This document shows, piece by piece, positions 1 to 9,146 of a stretch of 64,000 nt of DNA (positions within the stretch are counted from its first letter, which is position 1; each line of letters begins with the position of its first letter). The notes under the pieces were generated by a model. The model saw nothing but the letters and a program-made list of their open reading frames with translations, was not told the origin of the DNA and did no database searches. Source of the DNA: Bromus sterilis (Eukaryota > Streptophyta > Magnoliopsida > Poales > Poaceae); contig OX465597.1 in assembly GCA_950022295.1 (NCBI GenBank), positions 183,767,016-183,831,015 of the forward strand, written 5' to 3'. The position numbers and the translations under genes were made by a program.

Positions 1-2200
1 CTGGGATGTGGAGGACATGGTTGTTTGGGTTTATTTGAGAGGCATGAATATGAAGTGGTAGGATGAAGCAATCGTTCTATCCTACACCTAGGCGCGAGTG
101 AGCTGAAAGTTATAAGCATGATATATGCTCACCCTTACCTGATGAGAAGACGAAGTCGAAGGTGTAGTCGATCGCAAGCTCGCATCGTCTCCAAGAGGTA
201 CCCGCGGAAGCACACAAGAAGGAAACACTGGAAAAGGCAATCGACGAGCAAGCATCTATTACTATGAAAAAATCCTGAGCAAGCAAGCATCAACAAGAAG
301 ACAACACGAGACAACGCACAACAACGCACTACGGTATCACATCTATCGTCGAGAGCGGTTACTAACAGGTTAAGTCGAGTACTCGTGTCACACGACGATA
401 CCGCATGTTTAGTATCGGTTCAAGTTGTTTAGGTACACAACATCAGCAAAAGTTGTTAACATGGCATCTCACTCAAGCATGGCATATCACACAAGCATGG
501 AAAGAGGTGAAGCAAGAGTAAACTATCTATGCTAGTCAAGTTAAGCGGGGTAAACTTCTAAGCATGGCACAACACTAATTACCTCGTGATAATTAAGCCT
601 TTAGTACTGTTTTTCCCTAAAAAATATTTTATATTTGTGAACAGCAGCAAAAAAATAGCATAAACACAATCTACATGAAATTCTAACCAAGTTACAAATA
701 AGAAACATTTTATTTGGAGCAACAGTTAAAAAGTTATGGCAGATTATATTTACAGCGGCACGGGTTGTAATTAGAAGTAAAACAGCATGTAAACAATTTC
801 AAACATGGCAAAGGGCAACATTTTATTAAACTACATGAAAATCAAAGCAAGTTTCATATTAAACACGTCTCGATCCGACTAACGGTTGAAGAGATATGGG
901 CATGGCAAACTTACATCTCAATCTGCCATTTAATTAAGCAAATAAATACATAAAAATCTATTGGGCCGAATCTACTATACATGGGATAAACAGGGGCGGC
1001 ACTAGATAATAAAAATTTCCCATGGGCGCTACTTAGCTACTGGGCCGGCCCAACCACCGCAGCAGAAAAAGAAAAGAAAAAAAGGAAAAAGGAAAAAAAA
1101 GGGCGGTTCACCTATGGGCCAAGGCCCGGCTGAGGAGGTGGCGCAAGATAGCTGGGCGCCGCCACAGGCGTTGGGGCGATGCGGGCCGGGCATGGGGAAG
1201 TTGGGACGCAGAGGTGTGGCCGGCCCACAGTGGGCGACCGGTTGGCAGCGGGCACGAGACCTCGTCCCCGTCCCGACGAACTGGGCGGCGGGCTAGGCCG
1301 TCTCCGGCGAGGTGGACGCGGGGCGGCGCAAGGGCAGGGGGGCGTAGGCGGGTGAAGATCCGGGCGCGGCGGCCCCGGGGTGGTCGCCGGCGAGGACCAG
1401 TGGCGGCGGCGCGGGGTGGAGCTCCGAGATTCGTCTTGGGCATCCATGGCGCCGGCTTCGAGTCCCTGGACAGAGAGAGGGAGATGAGAGAGTTGCTCGG
1501 GGCTAGCCTGGGGGCGACCGACGGCATCGGCCTGCGGTGGCTCGCCGGCCGGAGCGAGGTGGATCGGTCGTGGGCCGCTGCACAGGAGGCGGCGAGGTGG
1601 ATCTGGGTGAGGGTTGGCTGGTTACTGAAAACAAGGTGGGTTTAGGTATGGCGGCTGGGTTAGGGGGGATTCTAATCTATCTTAGGGTATGCTACTAAAA
1701 ATTGCAGGGGAGAGCTACTATTTATAGACAGGTGGGTAGGTGTGATGGCACACGACGGAAATACCCCTGAGTTAAACCCCATTTTTTTACGTTGCACGTT
1801 TATGACCGCCGAGACTCCGTACAAACTCCGATTCGGACGAAATCTCGAACCACGCGCTCAGCGCGGCGAGCCCGTCAGTACTACCTCACTTCGATGACGT
1901 TCCGAGAATATTTTACAGCACCCAATAAAATAACCCATTTAATTATTAAATGTGGTTTTTCGTTCCGATGGCGATGGTTGGTCCTGTGCCGGAAGTTGCT
2001 ACGGTGCTCGGGTGAACCCGGTGTCGCAAAGGTCGAGTGTCAGGGTGGCAAGGGTCGGTCTCCGTCCGGTACGAGATAAGAGGGGGAAAATAATCGCCAA
2101 TCGATAAATCGGGGATGCAAACACCGCAAATAAAACAGGCAATCAACCAATTCACACCGAAAACAAAATTTTTAATTTTTGCGAAATCTGGTATGTTACA
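1..2200 (-). repeat. Partial long LTR, family L (copy A)
   Basis: Read on the minus strand this LTR starts with TGTAACATACC at 2200 and leaves through the left edge. The stretch 1780-2200 is recognisably the same sequence as 43430-43870 and 56800-57214: shared blocks are the TTTAATTATTAAA palindrome near 1940, the CAAAGGTC..GTGTCAGGGTGGCAAGGGTCGG block near 2030, and an A/T-rich end. A purine-rich tract abuts 2200 on the minus strand, so this is probably a 3' LTR. It is more diverged than copies C and D, and the part before ~1000 also resembles family Z near 58620. No protein is encoded. Confidence 0.75.
1718..1727 (-). promoter_or_regulatory. TATA box of family L LTR copy A
   Basis: On the minus strand this reads CTATAAATAG. 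It lies at the place where copies B, C and D have CTATATAAA, between the conserved LTR start and the GC-rich segment, so it is the likely LTR promoter core. Confidence 0.45.
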
Positions 2201-2510
2201 GAATTCCTCCTCCACTCGACACAGCCGTTCGAGCTCGTCACATTGTGCCTGTAAATCCCTCTTCTTCGACTCCAAAACGCCTCGAATCGAGACAAGCTTC
2301 TTATACGCGGCAGCACCCCGCTTTTCAGCATCGTTCTTACGACCTACGGTGAAAGGATCACTCAAGCATCAAGCAAGAAAGGACAACATAATCAAAAAGG
2401 TAGGAAAATAACTCAAGACGCATGGTGGTCAGGCTATTCTGGGCCGCGTCATGAGAACCACGGACTCGATCAGCATCAGTCAGCACTTGCTCACACATAC
2501 GGAACAACGG
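2201..2510 (-). pseudogene. Coiled-coil coding remnant next to family L LTR
   Basis: I do not recognise the gene. On the minus strand two coding-like blocks are visible. Block 2413-2510 follows a TTTTTCAG acceptor-like sequence. Block 2204-2343 follows a CCGTAG acceptor-like sequence and encodes a Lys/Glu/Leu-rich, coiled-coil-like run beginning near RKNDAEKRG and ending in RVEEEF beside the LTR. The 69 bp between them looks like an intron with a GTTATT start, but the blocks do not join in one frame, so the copy is broken or my boundary is wrong. The tract GGAGGAGGAATTC between the second block and the LTR could be the polypurine tract. This may be the 3' end of a gene carried by a family L relative, since the better preserved family L element in this window has none. 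Confidence 0.4.
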
Positions 2511-2579
2511 CTGAAAAAGAAAGGAGCGCAGAAATCAGGACCAAGCAAAGGACAATCAAGTTTCAGACTGCGGCCAACC

Positions 2580-4528
2580 TGTCACAACCCTAGTTTTGGT
2601 ATGTGCTTTTATTTCTAGATTAAGCCTCAAAATAAATTTAAATAAATGGCAGACAAAAATAAATGGCAGGAAATTTTTGAAAAGTCTCATAAATGGGCAT
2701 GATCACATTACATGTGAAGTGGATCCCACTTCATGCTCTCTGATTTTTCTAAAAGTTCAAAATTCCTTTGGAAATTAAAGAAAAATTGTATTTGAAATTG
2801 GAATTAAATAAATATGATTCCAATAATTCTAAAACTTTTTGAGATGAGTTATATATGTCTCATTAGCTCACATAAAAGTTTTAGGGATTTATTAAAATAT
2901 TTTGGTTGCAAAATGAAAACAAAACAAAAATACAAAAAAGAAATAAACAGAAACAATAAAATAAAAGAGGCACTTACCCCTTACCTGGCCCACCTGGCTG
3001 GCCCAGCAAACTGGAGCAGCCAAAAGGGGCAGGGTCGTCTTCTACCCTGGCCAGGCAGGCGCGCACCTGCGTGCACGGCATGCAGCCGTCGCCGTGGCCA
3101 GCAGCCTTCTTCCCCGGCGTTATCTGCATGCCTCAAAGTGTCCCCTGTTCTCCCCGCACCTTCCCGCCGCGGCCATCGACGTCTTATCGCCTCGCCATCA
3201 TGTCTAGTGGCTTCACCGACGTCGTCTTCATCGAGCTGCCCTTTGAATCTAGCCCAAGGATGCCCGGAGAGGTCGCCCCTTCATTGGGTTGCCACCGGAC
3301 GCTGTGCAACTCCGGCGAGCAATTGCGCCGTCGCCACTGCCTCACCAGCCTCCCCGAGCTCGGCTTAGCGCTCTGGTGAGCCTCTTGGTGATTCTCCCCC
3401 TCCCGCGCTCCTCCCCGTGCCCCCTTCACTGTTTCCACCTGAGCCCGAGCCCGGCCGCCGCACCTCCCGTCGCCGGCGTGCTCTCCGGCCGCCCTGAGGT
3501 GCATGACTTGCACTAGAGGGTGCGCGAGGCCATGGGCCGCCGATTGGTGCCTCCCCCGTGCCAATCCGTGGCCGGGAGCCCAACTCCGGCAAGCCTTCGC
3601 CGCGTCCTGCGCCACTGTCGACGTAACTCCGACGGCTAGATTAATTAAGCCTAACGACCCCCTAATCACCCATTGACAGGTGGGGTCCTGTCCCCCTAAT
3701 CCCCTGTTAATTTTATATAAACAGAGAATTAACCCAGTCCCACTGACAAGGTGACCCCACTGGTCATCCCCCCTGACATCATTATTGCGTCATGCTTGCG
3801 CAATAAACCATTTCTCTGTTTAATAGAAAATCCAGAAAATAGTTAAATCTTTGAAATTGAATAACTTTTAAACCATAAATCCAAATCAAACAAATAATAT
3901 ATGAAAAATTATCAGAAAACTGCAAGGATTCCAAATATCATACTTACATAGATGAAAAACACATCTATGGTGGGGAACCAGTAGCATTTAGCTATATGCA
4001 TTATTTGGAATAATTCAAAATAGATGCTTAAATCATTTCAACTTTAACTATTGCCATGCAATCCGCCTGGCATGTATATAAAGAGCAAAGCCACACACTT
4101 GTTCATCTTAATGCCATGACATATTGGTTGTTCGGTTGTTCAACTTTCAATTCATTGAATGTGCATTACTTTCGGTGCTTCGGTGATTGCTTCTTCTCGG
4201 TAGGAGTTGATCTCGGAGACGAGTTCAACCTCACGTCAGAAGAGTGACACCTCGTGATCGTCAACAAGGCAAGCAAACCCCATTGATCATGTCTATATAA
4301 ACGCATTTCCCTCTTGTTCTCTTGTATGCATGATTATGTGATTCACATGTTACCGTTCTACCGTTAGTTGAACCCATGCTTTGCATGACCTATCATTGCT
4401 GCCACGGTATTAAGCAAACCTCAACCTACCAGATCCAGGATTGTTTGTGTTCATCATGTGGCCCTTCATCCATGTTATGTTATGTTATGCTATTCTTAGA
4501 GTGTTTGCAATGAAGATGATCCATCTGG
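2580..4528 (+). repeat. Long LTR-like repeat, family Y copy 1, left part
   Basis: This begins TGTCACAACCC at 2580, directly after the family L internal fragment. It matches, in opposite orientation, the block ending near 21520: for example the CATAAATGGGCATGATCACATT region near 2690 pairs with the minus strand near 21350. It contains a GC-rich centre (about 3000-3650) whose short open frames are chance, and an A/T-rich remainder. It is interrupted at 4529-4533 by the Tat-like element and resumes at 13063. No coding capacity was recognised. Confidence 0.6.
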
Positions 4529-4533
4529 GTGAT
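4529..4533. repeat. Target site duplication GTGAT (left)
   Basis: GTGAT immediately precedes the terminal TG of the left LTR and is repeated at 13058-13062. The inverted family Y copy near 19830-19870 reads continuously across this site. Confidence 0.85.
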
Positions 4534-4974
4534 TGACGGGGATCAACCCCGGCAAATCCCATGGTCAGGGACCCTGGGTTAGTCATGAGAGGCACAGGTT
4601 GGACGATAGCTCATCGGCAAACAGGAGGACACGTTCCTGCTCAATATTATTGATGAGGGAGATGCGATTACAGTGGATGCCAAGGCTGGAGCGCTCCAGG
4701 ATAGGGTTACAGATGATATTGGATGCCTTTGGCGTCGCCCCTCCTAGCCCTTATATACTGGGCTAGGTCTCGGGGAGTTCATCTACGTTTACAGGTAAGC
4801 TTTCCTAACCCTAGCTTGCTCCGTACGACAGGCCTTCGCACCTTCCTTGTGAGTCGCAGACTCCTATGTCGGTGCCAACTAGCAGGCCAAGGCAGGTCTT
4901 CATGGGCCTTCTATCTTTAGGGACACCGGGTAGGCTTATGTGCAAGAGTCGTGGGGTCACCCCCGAGTTCCTGG
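4534..4974 (-). repeat. 3' LTR of Tat-like element
   Basis: It starts TGACGGGGATCAACCCCGG, where the other copy has TGTCGGGGATC, and aligns with 12622-13050 with scattered differences and one small indel. The inner edge near 4970 is uncertain: the copies diverge after GGGGTCACCCC. On the minus strand the adjoining CCAGGAACTCGGGGG is a plausible polypurine tract. Confidence 0.8.
4749..4760 (-). promoter_or_regulatory. TATA box in 3' LTR of Tat-like element
   Basis: CAGTATATAAGG on the minus strand, conserved in the other LTR at 12837-12848. Confidence 0.5.
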
Positions 4975-6112
4975 GGGACTCGAAGAGTCGCGCAGGGACT
5001 CGAGTACATCCATCTGTCGGTCGTTTTGTATGCGCGGTACAACCGCGGGTCGCTGGCAGTCTGGTGGCCATGACAAAACCTGTTTCGAGGGATGCTAAGC
5101 TGAAAGGGCCCAAGGAGTCGACTGTTCGAGCCTTGGTGAATTGCGCTAGTGGAAAATACCACATTAGCCCAATCAAACCCACGTCCCTCGACGTGAGCTT
5201 GGAGCACTGGTGTCAAGCAAAAGTCCTGCCGCTTTAGGTCTTAAGGTGTTCATTTGCCGCCAGTAATATGCATAGCCTAAGGCGCGTCCGCCCGGCTTTT
5301 TCTATCATGCGCAGCGCATGGAAAAGTTTGGGAGTGAAATCGCTCTTCGGCTAGTCCCAGGCCGGCCGAACTTCGCAGCAGGGTCTTACCTACACGCTAG
5401 TCTTGCGTGGCATCTGGGCACAGTGTATCGTGTTCCAGGAATGTGTGTTTTTGAGGCGCAGAGCCTAATAGTATTGCACCCGCTTGGAACAAAACATCAA
5501 GTGAGTTGTTCACTCATTCACCCGCGGAGCTTGTTTCGAGTGCTCAGACGGGGGTTCTTTGCGAGTAGTCACTCGAATGTCGTTTAGGCCCTTGAGGTGA
5601 GGGAGCACCTGAGACTCTAGCGCCGTATGATCTTGGCGAGTAAATGTTTGTCTTGTGTCGGGTTGAGGGAGCACCCGAGACTCTCGTGAGTGCGAGTGGT
5701 CACTCGAGCACATTGCTGATTTTTAGGCGGCTGCTCACCTGAGGCTCAGTTTTGAGTGGGTACGCTCCCGATGGGAGTTTAAATATATTTGAAAATGTGT
5801 TTGAGAAACATCCTTGATGTCTGCCGCTTGTCAGGATAACGATGCCTCTGTTTGATTGCTGTCAGTGATGCTCCGCCAGTGAACCGTCACATCTTCATGA
5901 CCGGTCATAATGATGACCGTTGTGGCGTGCGGCAGGCGCTGGTTGAGTTTCCGATACGCGCGTTGGAAACGCGCGTGAATTGACGCGTCTCACGCACAGT
6001 GCGTCCCGTGGGAGAGCATCTTGGTCTTGGAATCTGAGACATCTGCGACTTTTGGTTTTTGAATTAATTGCTGCTGTCGTCTTGGCTTCTCTGTGGTGGG
6101 AGATTTTTGTTC
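4975..6112. other. 3' region of Tat-like element, non-coding
   Basis: No credible gene in either strand. It contains variants of GAGGGAGCACCTGAGACTCT near 5600 and 5665, and sequence leading to the plus-strand promoter at 6113. Confidence 0.5.
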
Positions 6113-6120
6113 TATAAATA
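6113..6120 (+). promoter_or_regulatory. TATA box for the antisense B3-like frame
   Basis: TATAAATA on the plus strand, 76 bp upstream of the ATG at 6196 and followed by a pyrimidine-rich leader, as in ordinary plant Pol II promoters. It points opposite to gag-pol of its host element. Confidence 0.6.
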
Positions 6121-6195
6121 GGCCTTTCTCTTTCACAGTGTTTCGCCTCTATCCACCTTGCTGCTTTTCCTCTTTCTTCTTCCCTTCTTCTTCTC

Positions 6196-6813
6196 ATGGC
6201 TCCCAAGCGAGGTGTTGGCCGTGGCCGTGTTCGTCGTGGCCGTGGTGGCCGTACACCACGCTCATGCCGTGGGGGTCGCCATGGTACGGCACCAGTGCCT
6301 TCCTCCTTTCCTTTGGAGGAGGGATTCTGGTGCTATGATCTTCTTTTACACGTTCGTGGCCAAAGCGCCAATCGCGTTCTTCTACCCTCTGCTTTCTCCG
6401 CCATTGTCTCTGAACGTGGCTTAGATGGCTTGCTTCTGCATCTTGAAGGGAGTTGTCGATCTTCTTCTTATGTTGACTTGGAGGTTGATAGCTCCCGCTT
6501 GATTTTTCTTGGCTCTGGTTGGAGTTTGTTTGCTCGGCGGTTGAATTTGCGAGATGGCGAAATGCTCAGTTGTCGTTTTGACGGCGAAAGCACTGTCACT
6601 GTCCGCGCATTCGACCCGAGCGGCAACAACATGGATCCGCACTAGCAGGAGTCGAGCAACGACAGCTCCACAAGGTTGAGGAGTCCTACGCCTGCATCTT
6701 CTACCGCTCCGTCTTCTGGTGACTCCTCGGGTGGTGATGTCGTCTCCATCAGCTCCGAAGAGGACAGCGACGTTAACCCGTCGATCAAGCGGGCACGCCA
6801 AGCGACCTTGTAG
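6196..6813 (+). pseudogene. Extra antisense ORF with B3-like domain, one nonsense codon
   Basis: The frame opens at ATG 6196 and runs 149 codons to TAG 6643-6645. The same frame then continues for 55 codons of Ser/Thr-rich, acidic sequence to TAG 6811-6813. Residues 1-30 are Arg/Gly-rich and basic. Residues ~44-145 resemble a plant REM-type B3 DNA-binding domain: VLLP near 61, a Leu-rich core, FLGSGWSLFA at 104-113, NLRDGE at 117-122, CRFDG at 126-130 and VRAFDPSG at 136-143. Past the stop, SISSEEDSD and KRAR suggest an acidic patch and nuclear signal. A TATA box lies at 6113 and AATAAA at 7172. Tat-group gypsy elements are known to carry extra frames, some antisense; the B3 assignment is my inference from motif order. 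The acidic tail past the stop suggests recent inactivation. Confidence 0.65.
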
Positions 6814-7188
6814 AACTGGAGGTGGCCTCATCTTCGCCGGCAACTCGGAGAAGAAGTTGTGCAGCCGGAGAAGAAGGCGTGCGGCTGCAGCTGGAGAAGA
6901 AGATGGTGGAGTAGGAGAAGAAGCTGGTGGAGCATCGAAAAATAAGTCGAGCTTCACCCTTTTGTTATGTCATTGACATCCTCTGCTAGCTTCCTTTTTT
7001 CCTTTGTCTATGGTGATGCCCTTGTAGTTGATTACCCCTCATGGGCACACATGTAGAAGTTGTAATTCCTTGGGTGATTCCTTCTTGTAACAGGAGCTGC
7101 CTTTTATCCAAATGTAGTTGAGTCCTTTTATACCTTTATGGTTGAATTTAAGCTATGGTTTGAGATCTTGCAATAAAACTGTGTTTTC
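6814..7188 (+). other. 3' UTR-like stretch after the B3-like frame
   Basis: No independent gene seen. T-rich, with AATAAA at 7172-7177, which fits a plant polyadenylation region for the unit starting at 6113. Confidence 0.4.
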
Positions 7189-7189
7189 G

Positions 7190-7325
7190 ACTCCTATGAT
7201 GCCATGTATTCGACTCTTTCTTTCGAGTCCATCTGATAGAGCGGAATGTCTTCGACTTAATCTGATGGTGTGAGACGTCTTCGACTTCATCTGATAGCTT
7301 GAAATGTCTTCGACTCCTCCCGCGA
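7190..7325. repeat. Degenerate ~35 bp repeats with TCTTCGACT
   Basis: The motif (T/G)TCTTCGACT(C/T) followed by A/C-rich spacer and ATCTGAT(A/G)G recurs about four times. Spacing is irregular, so this is a decayed tandem array separate from the 65 bp array. Confidence 0.55.
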
Positions 7326-7549
7326 TGCACTGACTCTAACTGTCTAGTGTGTTCTATCGGGTGCGCGGCAGCGCTCCCGATGGGAGTAGCCCCCGAGGCT
7401 ACGTTTGAGTTGTACAGTCAAACGTAGGCTTAAAACTGCGGGTATTTCCTCGCGGTTCAACTCTGGAGTAGTCCTCGAGTTTTGGTTGTTTGTCGTCCGG
7501 GTGAAGACTTGAAGATTGCTAGCGTGTCTCGGGGAATGCTTATGCCTAA

Positions 7550-8095
7550 GCCTCCAAGTTTTTAAGGTGAGCTCGTGTAGGTTGCGATAGTGTCTCTCGG
7601 GGGGTATTTTTCTCTTAAGCCCCCAAGTGCTTTAGTTAAGATCGCATAGGAGATAGCGTCTCTCGGGGAGATTTTGCTCTTAAGCCCCCGAGTGCTTTGG
7701 TTAAGATCGCTTGAGTGGCGATAGCGTCTCTCGGGGGGATTTTATGCTTAAGCCCCCGAGTGCTTTGGTTAAGATCGCGTAGGCGAGGGCGTCTCTCGGG
7801 GGGATTTTATTCTTAAGCCCCCGAGTGCCTTGGTTAAGATCGCGTAGGCGATAGCATCTCTCGGGTGGATTTTATTCTTAAGCCCCCGAGTGCTTTGGTT
7901 AAGATCGCGTAGGCGATAGCGTCTCTCGGGGGGATTTTATGCTTAAGCCCCCGAGTGCTTTGGTTAAGATCGTGTAAGCTATAGCGTCTCTCGGGGGGGA
8001 TTTTATGCTTAAGCCCCTGAGTGCTTTGGTTAGGGTCGCGTAGGCGATGATAGCGTCTCTCGGGGGGAGTGTGTGCTCGACCCCCCGAGTGCTTT
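7550..8095. repeat. ~65 bp tandem array in Tat-like 3' region
   Basis: About eight head-to-tail units. Each contains GCCCCCGAGTGCTTTGGTT, then AAGATCGCGTAGGCGATAG, then CGTCTCTCGGGGGGATTTTA and TGCTTAA. Clear unit starts are near 7619, 7684, 7752, 7817, 7882, 7947 and 8013, giving periods of 65-68 bp. The central units are nearly identical and the outer ones decayed, as expected if unequal exchange or replication slippage acts in the middle. Tandem arrays in this position are known in Tat-group elements and can seed satellites. Confidence 0.9.
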
Positions 8096-8177
8096 GAGAC
8101 GGCAGTATTTGGGCAACATTTATTTTATTGCGGTCGAGCGCCTACATGAGTTGCCAGTCATGTCTGACCGATGGGGA

Positions 8178-9146
8178 CTATGGATAGAACAGTCGCAAGT
8201 TTGCTACGTTCCATGGGTTACCCACGTCCTCGTCTTTCTTCGGGTTCTTCAGCCTGTAGGCGCCACCTCCAATGACTTCTGAGACTATAAATGGTCCTTC
8301 CCATTGGAGGGCAAGTTTGTGGACCTTCTCTTGTATCAGCCGTAGGACTAGGTCACCTTTGTTGAAGGTTCTAGTCCGCAAGCGACTACTTTGGTAGGTG
8401 CGTAGCTTTTCCTGGTACCCCTCTGATTTTGCCAGGGTTGTATCTTTGTCATCTTGTAATGCTTCTTCTGCTTCTTCTTCTTCGTACCCGGTGACCCGAG
8501 GTGCTCCAAACTTGGGGTCGTGTGGTAGTACTGCCTCTGCCCCGTACACCATGAAGAAGGGTGTGTACTGGGTCGCAGTGTTTGATGTGGTTCGTAGGCT
8601 CCATAGTACCGCGGGGAGTTCTTCTACCCAGTTGCCAGCAGCTTGCTCGAGTGGTGCGAGGAGACGCTTCTTGATTCCCCCGCATACAAGGCCGTTTGCT
8701 TTTTCCACTTGGACGTTGGACTGCGGGTGCGCGACTGATGCATAATTGATTTTGATGCCCAGTTCTTCGCAAAAGTTCTGGAATTCTGCGGCTGTGAAGT
8801 TCATGGCGTTGTCCGTGATGATGTTGTGTGGCACTCCGAACCTGAAGATGATCGATTTGATGAAGTTGACAGCCGTGAGGGCTGTGGAGCTGGTGATGGG
8901 TACTGCTTCGATCCATTTGGTGAACTTGTCGACTACGACGAGCAGGTGTGTCCTTCCGCCCATTGATGATTTCTTGAGTGAGCCCACCATGTCGAGCCCC
9001 CAGGTGGCGAACGGCCAGGATAGTGGTATGGTCTTGAGCTCTGAGGCGGGAGCGTGTGGCCTGTTGGCGAATTTCTGGCAAGCGACACAACGTCGCACGA
9101 TTTCCTCTGCGTTTTTCATGGTTGTGGGCCAATAGAACCCGGCTCA
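8178..9146 (-). pseudogene. Tat-like pol, integrase part, behind an in-frame stop
   Basis: Minus-strand frame continuous with the upstream pol frame apart from TGA at 9144-9146. From the first methionine (9119), CVAC near residue 11 is the end of the HHCC zinc finger. The catalytic triad is intact as D43 (GLDMVG), D103 (ITDNAMNF) and E139 (VQVEKANG), with the canonical 35-residue D-E spacing. A usually conserved Gly just before the Glu is Val here (HPQSNVQVE). The C-terminal part carries a GDLVLR motif and ends at 8178 after NVANLRLFYP. Integrase would insert the cDNA into chromosomes. Because the stop lies upstream, this domain could be made only by readthrough. Confidence 0.85.

Noticed and set aside
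1108..1645. Overlapping 111-143 codon frames on both strands
   Set aside because: They lie in the GC-rich part of a family L LTR, occur on both strands at once, are Arg/Pro-rich and have no domain.
7550..8095. CRISPR-like array
   Set aside because: The units are contiguous head-to-tail repeats with no unique spacers, inside a plant retrotransposon.
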